From Thiolapillus brandeum (GTDB lineage: Bacteria > Pseudomonadota > Gammaproteobacteria > Chromatiales > Chromatiaceae), in NCBI GenBank assembly GCA_011051425.1, contig DRLF01000301.1, forward strand, positions 1 through 9,876: a stretch of DNA of 9,876 bases, written 5' to 3'. Position numbers and translations under genes: made by a program. Of this stretch, positions 6,852 to 9,876 are shown in pieces; position 1 is the stretch's first letter; every line of letters starts with the position of its first letter. A model generated the notes under the pieces. The model was not told the DNA's origin. It worked only from the letters and a program-made list of their open reading frames with translations, and ran no database searches.

Positions 6852-7436
6852 CTATTCCTCTCCTCTGGATGCGACAAGCATCGCCAGATCCGACACTTCA
6901 TCGGGTTCGCTGCAAACCGTCCCGTCTTCCCTGTAATAGTGTATCTGCAGCTCCTGAAAAAGATGCAACAGTTCGTTGCGATCCAGGCGCCAGGCAGAAT
7001 TACCGGGCCCCCTGTCCAGATAAACATCTTTCACGAAGGTCTGGTAGAAGATTCTGCCACCGGGACGCAATGCCCGGATAAGATGAGGAACAAGAGTGCG
7101 TTCCAGAAAGAAAGACACCAGGATCACGTCGAAGCTGTCTGCTTCCGGCGGCGCGGCAACCACATCCCGGGTCTGTGCCATGACGTTTGCACCCTCTTCC
7201 TGCGCAGTTGCCATCAGTCTTTCGATGGCAATGTCTGAAAAATCCCAGGCATGGGTTTCAAGACCGGACTTCGCAAGCAGCAGGGCGTTGGCGCCCCGGC
7301 CACAGGCCAGATCCAGCGCCTTGCCGGACGCTGGCAGCAGGTGCAGATTTCTGAGCAACACCTGGGCCACGCTTCCCTGGGTTTCAGCTTCCGCGTGCCG
7401 CCGGTTCCATTTGCTCAGATGGCTGTCCGTGCTCAA
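6852..7436 (-). CDS. Class I SAM-dependent methyltransferase, TehB-like, substrate unknown
   Basis: A 194-residue protein with a compact Rossmann-type methyltransferase fold. Motif I ALDLACGRGAN (40-50) binds SAM. The acidic ribose-binding residue is probably D65 in AWDFSD. Motif post-II/III includes FDVILVSFFLER (102-113), then LRPGGRIFYQTF (123-134), the usual strand after motif III. The start appears to be TTG at 7436, whose last two bases and the next A form the metZ TGA stop (TTGA, 4-nt overlap). No ATG or GTG lies early enough to keep the N-terminal helix SKWNRRHAEAE, a stretch typical of TehB-like enzymes (WNxRY-like). The overlap suggests coupling to metZ, and the permease follows with no gap. 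Members act on diverse small molecules, including tellurite/selenite or thiols in some cases; the substrate here is unknown. Confidence 0.85.
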   Translation of the reverse strand: MSTDSHLSKWNRRHAEAETQGSVAQVLLRNLHLLPASGKALDLACGRGANALLLAKSGLETHAWDFSDIAIERLMATAQEEGANVMAQTRDVVAAPPEADSFDVILVSFFLERTLVPHLIRALRPGGRIFYQTFVKDVYLDRGPGNSAWRLDRNELLHLFQELQIHYYREDGTVCSEPDEVSDLAMLVASRGEE

Positions 7437-8617
7437 AGAAGATCCAGCCCCCGGGCCAGATCCGTCTTGATATCAGCAATATCCTCCAGTCCCACGGAGA
7501 TTCGGATCAGGCCATCGCCGATACCCGCATCACTGCGCTGCTCGGGCGTCAGGCGTCCATGGGTGGTGCTGGCAGGATGGGTAACCGTACTTTTGGTATC
7601 ACCCAGGTTGGCGGTTATGGATAGCAGTTGGGTGGCATCGATCACTTTCCAGGCGGCCGCCTGGCCACCATCGACCTCGAAAGAAAGCATGCCACCCGGA
7701 AGTTTCATCTGTCTGTCGGCCAACGCCTTCTGGGGATGGCTGTCCAGCCCCGGGTAATGCACCCGGGTCACCTTGGGTTGCGCCTGCAACCACAGCGCCA
7801 GTTCCGCAGCATTGGCCGAATGGGCCTTCATGCGCAAATCCAGGGTTTCCAGGCCATTAAGAAACACCCAGGCATTGAATGGGCTCATGCTGGGACCGGC
7901 GGTACGCAGCACACCATAGACTTCTTCACCGACGTTCTTGCTGTCGCCGACAACCGCTCCACCCATGCAGCGCCCCTGACCGTCCAGGTATTTAGTGGCC
8001 GAGTGAATCACGATATCGGCATCAAGATCCAAAGGCCGCTGCAGCGCCGGCGTGCAGAAACAGTTGTCCACCACCAGCAGGCAACCCTGTTCATGCGCCA
8101 GCTCAGCCAGCGCCTGGATATCACCGAGCTCCCCAAGGGGATTCGATGGCGTTTCCACAAAAAGCATTTTAGTGTTTGGCCTGATGGCCGCCCGCCAGGC
8201 ATCGAGATCGGCCAATGGCACATAGCTGGTCTCGATACCAAACCGGCTCAGATACTTGTCGAACAGGATCACCGTGCTGCCAAAAATACTGCGGGAGCTG
8301 AGCAGATGATCACCCTGCTGCATCAACCCCATGCAGGTGGCCATGATCGCCGCCATGCCCGTAGCCGTGGCGACGCAGACCTCACCCCCTTCCATGGCGG
8401 CCAGGCGCTCTTCAAAATTGCTTACCGTGGGATTGGTAAAACGCGAATAGATGTTTCCCGGCTCGTCCCCGGAAAAGCGGGCCGCAGCCTGGGCCGCGCT
8501 CTTGTAGACATAGCTGGAGGTAGTAAAGATAGGCGGGGAGTGCTCCCCTTCCAGCGTCCGATGATGACCTACCCGGATCGCCCGTGTGGCCATTTTCCAG
8601 TCAGCATAGTCGTCCAT
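7433..8617 (-). CDS. metZ: O-succinylhomoserine sulfhydrylase (MetZ)
   Basis: A 394-residue PLP enzyme of the Cys/Met metabolism (cystathionine gamma-synthase-like) family. It would convert O-succinylhomoserine and sulfide directly to homocysteine in the cytosol, the step before methionine. Seen: IYSRFTNPT (56-64) with the phosphate-binding Tyr57 and Arg59 contributed to the neighbouring subunit; TATGMAA (84-90); VETPSNP (154-160); D184 in VVDNCF, which pairs with the pyridine nitrogen; and the Schiff-base lysine K209 in HSATKYLDGQGR. The GQGRCMGG loop and the location straight after purF match MetZ of Pseudomonas-type genomes better than MetB or MetC. The start is 1 nt after the purF stop with GGAG 6 nt upstream; the end overlaps the methyltransferase start by 4 nt. 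O-acetylhomoserine as substrate cannot be excluded from sequence alone. Confidence 0.94.
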   Translation of the reverse strand: MDDYADWKMATRAIRVGHHRTLEGEHSPPIFTTSSYVYKSAAQAAARFSGDEPGNIYSRFTNPTVSNFEERLAAMEGGEVCVATATGMAAIMATCMGLMQQGDHLLSSRSIFGSTVILFDKYLSRFGIETSYVPLADLDAWRAAIRPNTKMLFVETPSNPLGELGDIQALAELAHEQGCLLVVDNCFCTPALQRPLDLDADIVIHSATKYLDGQGRCMGGAVVGDSKNVGEEVYGVLRTAGPSMSPFNAWVFLNGLETLDLRMKAHSANAAELALWLQAQPKVTRVHYPGLDSHPQKALADRQMKLPGGMLSFEVDGGQAAAWKVIDATQLLSITANLGDTKSTVTHPASTTHGRLTPEQRSDAGIGDGLIRISVGLEDIADIKTDLARGLDLL

Positions 8618-8618
8618 T

Positions 8619-9876
8619 TCAGGCTCCGTTGTGCAGATCGATCACGTCTGCCCTGGCATCACGCGTGGCCTTTGCATGATCGTTTCGATCGTTCTCCAGC
8701 ACCTGCAGGTACTCGCTTGTTACATCACCGGTCACGTATTCACCATTGAAAACGGACGTATCAAAACGGTCAACCTTGTACATGCCCTTCTTCTGCACCG
8801 CATTGATCAGGTCTTCCAGATCCTGATAGATCAATCTGTCTGCACCAATGATCTCACAAACCTCTTCCGTGCTGCGATTGTGCGCGACCAGTTCCGACGC
8901 AGAAGGCATGTCGATACCGTAGACGTTGGGATAACGCACCGGCGGTGCAGCCGATGCCAGGTAGACCTTGTTCGCGCCTGCTTCCCGGGCCATCTGCACG
9001 ATTTGCTTGGAGGTGGTGCCCCGCACGATGGAATCATCCACCAGCAGCACGTTCTTGCCCTTGAATTCCACATCGATGGGATTGAGCTTGCGGCGCACCG
9101 ATTTCTTGCGCGCCGTCTGGCCCGGCATGATGAAAGTGCGGCCGATATAACGGTTCTTGATGAAACCTTCCGTATAGCGCAGCTTGAGTTTGTTCGCCAG
9201 GCTCAGCGCTGCCGTACGGCTGGTATCCGGTATGGGAATGACCACATCGATGTCATGATCGGGCCATTCGTGCTTGATCTTTTTTGCCAGTTTCACACCC
9301 ATGCGCAACCGCGCCTTGTGTACGAAAATATCGTCGATGATGGAATCCGGCCGGGCAAAGTATACAAACTCGAAGATGCAGGGTGAGCGCACCGTGTCTT
9401 CTGCACAGATTCTGGCATGAAACTCACCCGTGCGTGTGATGATGATGGCCTCCCCCGGTGCCACATCACGTACCAACCTGAAGCCCAGGGTATCCAGCGC
9501 CACGCTTTCCGAGGCAACCATGAATTCCTTTCCTTGTGGCGTATCCCGCTCACCAAACACCACCGGCCGGATGCCGTGCGGGTCACGAAAGGCAATCACA
9601 CCATAACCGGGTATCATCGCCACTGCCGCATAGCCACCCCGGCAGCGCTTGTGTACGGTTTCCACGGCGCGAAAGATATCTTCTTCGGACAAGTTCAGGT
9701 GCGGCGGATAGGAACTCAGTCCATGAGCAAAGATGTTCAGTAGAATCTCGGAATCCGACTCGGTATTGATATGGCGCAGATCCTCGCGGAACAGGTCCTG
9801 CTTGAGCTCATCGGCATTGGTCAGGTTGCCATTGTGCGCAAGCACGATGCCGTAGGGCGAATTCACATAGAAAGGC
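8619..9876 (-). CDS. purF: Amidophosphoribosyltransferase (PurF), N-terminus outside window
   Basis: The open frame enters from the right edge and encodes 418 residues to the TGA at 8619. The first visible residues, [10 protein letters not shown], followed by LAHNGNLTN, match E. coli PurF at about residue 86, so roughly 85 residues are missing, including the catalytic N-terminal cysteine of the glutaminase domain. Also seen: [36 protein letters not shown] and FVYFARPDS. In the phosphoribosyltransferase domain, [20 protein letters not shown] and the PRPP loop [14 protein letters not shown] (9009-9050) are present. The enzyme makes phosphoribosylamine from PRPP and glutamine, the first step of purine synthesis. 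It looks like the E. coli type, without the iron-sulfur cysteines of the Bacillus enzyme. It is the first visible gene of the operon with metZ, which starts 1 nt later; cvpA commonly precedes purF but would lie outside. Confidence 0.97.
   Translation of the reverse strand, partial: PFYVNSPYGIVLAHNGNLTNADELKQDLFREDLRHINTESDSEILLNIFAHGLSSYPPHLNLSEEDIFRAVETVHKRCRGGYAAVAMIPGYGVIAFRDPHGIRPVVFGERDTPQGKEFMVASESVALDTLGFRLVRDVAPGEAIIITRTGEFHARICAEDTVRSPCIFEFVYFARPDSIIDDIFVHKARLRMGVKLAKKIKHEWPDHDIDVVIPIPDTSRTAALSLANKLKLRYTEGFIKNRYIGRTFIMPGQTARKKSVRRKLNPIDVEFKGKNVLLVDDSIVRGTTSKQIVQMAREAGANKVYLASAAPPVRYPNVYGIDMPSASELVAHNRSTEEVCEIIGADRLIYQDLEDLINAVQKKGMYKVDRFDTSVFNGEYVTGDVTSEYLQVLENDRNDHAKATRDARADVIDLHNGA

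Noticed and set aside
5784..7238. A 484-codon open frame on the plus strand, antisense to the permease and methyltransferase
   Set aside because: The translation is extremely rich in His, Gln, Asn and Asp, which is exactly what the reverse complement of hydrophobic (NTN) codons gives. No motif supports it.
7628..8749. A 373-codon open frame on the plus strand, antisense to metZ
   Set aside because: It is a shadow of metZ; it has no domain, no ribosome site and no plausible operon context.
8631..9386. A 251-codon open frame on the plus strand, antisense to purF
   Set aside because: It is opposite highly conserved PurF sequence, including the PRPP loop, and shows no domain.
9690..9697. A second GAACTT-like -35 box on the minus strand within purF
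   Set aside because: It is inside conserved coding sequence with no gene starting just downstream, so a chance match is more likely than a sigma-E promoter.

Overview
The window reads as an ordinary, gene-dense stretch of a gammaproteobacterial chromosome with moderately high GC. The evidence is an RpoE almost superimposable on the E. coli protein, the rpoE-rseA-rseB-rseC-mucD gene order (the same as algU-mucA-mucB-mucC-mucD in Pseudomonas), nadB divergent from rpoE, and a purF-metZ pair like that of pseudomonads and related non-enteric gammaproteobacteria. The genus cannot be fixed from what is visible.

Left part (1-3495, minus strand): the complete envelope-stress sigma factor operon. It holds RpoE, its membrane anti-sigma factor RseA, the periplasmic RseB that shields RseA from proteolysis, the inner-membrane redox protein RseC, and the first 256 residues of a periplasmic HtrA-type protease (MucD/DegP), which runs off the left edge. 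Gaps are 12 nt (rpoE-rseA), a 20-nt overlap (rseA-rseB), 36 nt (rseB-rseC, with a perfect Shine-Dalgarno sequence) and an 11-nt overlap (rseC-mucD), so this is one transcript.

Divergent control region (3496-3636): 141 bp between rpoE and nadB. It carries a convincing sigma-E promoter pointing at rpoE (GAACTT, 16 bp, TCACA). Overlapping its -35 element is an extended -10 box (TGT TATAAA) pointing at nadB. The rpoE start codon sits in a predicted mRNA hairpin, and the nadB leader has a second stem-loop.

Middle (3637-5750, plus strand): nadB (L-aspartate oxidase, first step of de novo NAD synthesis) with a GNAT-family acetyltransferase of unknown substrate coupled to it through an ATGA overlap. 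A likely bidirectional terminator lies at 5759-5785.

Right part (5802-9876, minus strand): a tightly packed operon read from right to left. It holds purF (partial, N-terminus outside the window), metZ, a class I SAM-dependent methyltransferase that probably starts at TTG inside the metZ stop, and an AI-2E-family membrane protein. Junctions are 1 nt, a 4-nt overlap and 0 nt. PurF and MetZ make purine and methionine precursors; the other two products are known only to family level.

There is no gene-free stretch longer than about 141 bases. No tRNA, rRNA, CRISPR array, insertion sequence, phage gene or toxin/defence module was seen, and nothing supports a wholly new system. The points most worth testing are the overlapping rpoE/nadB promoters, the rpoE start-codon hairpin, and the two coupled genes of unknown function.
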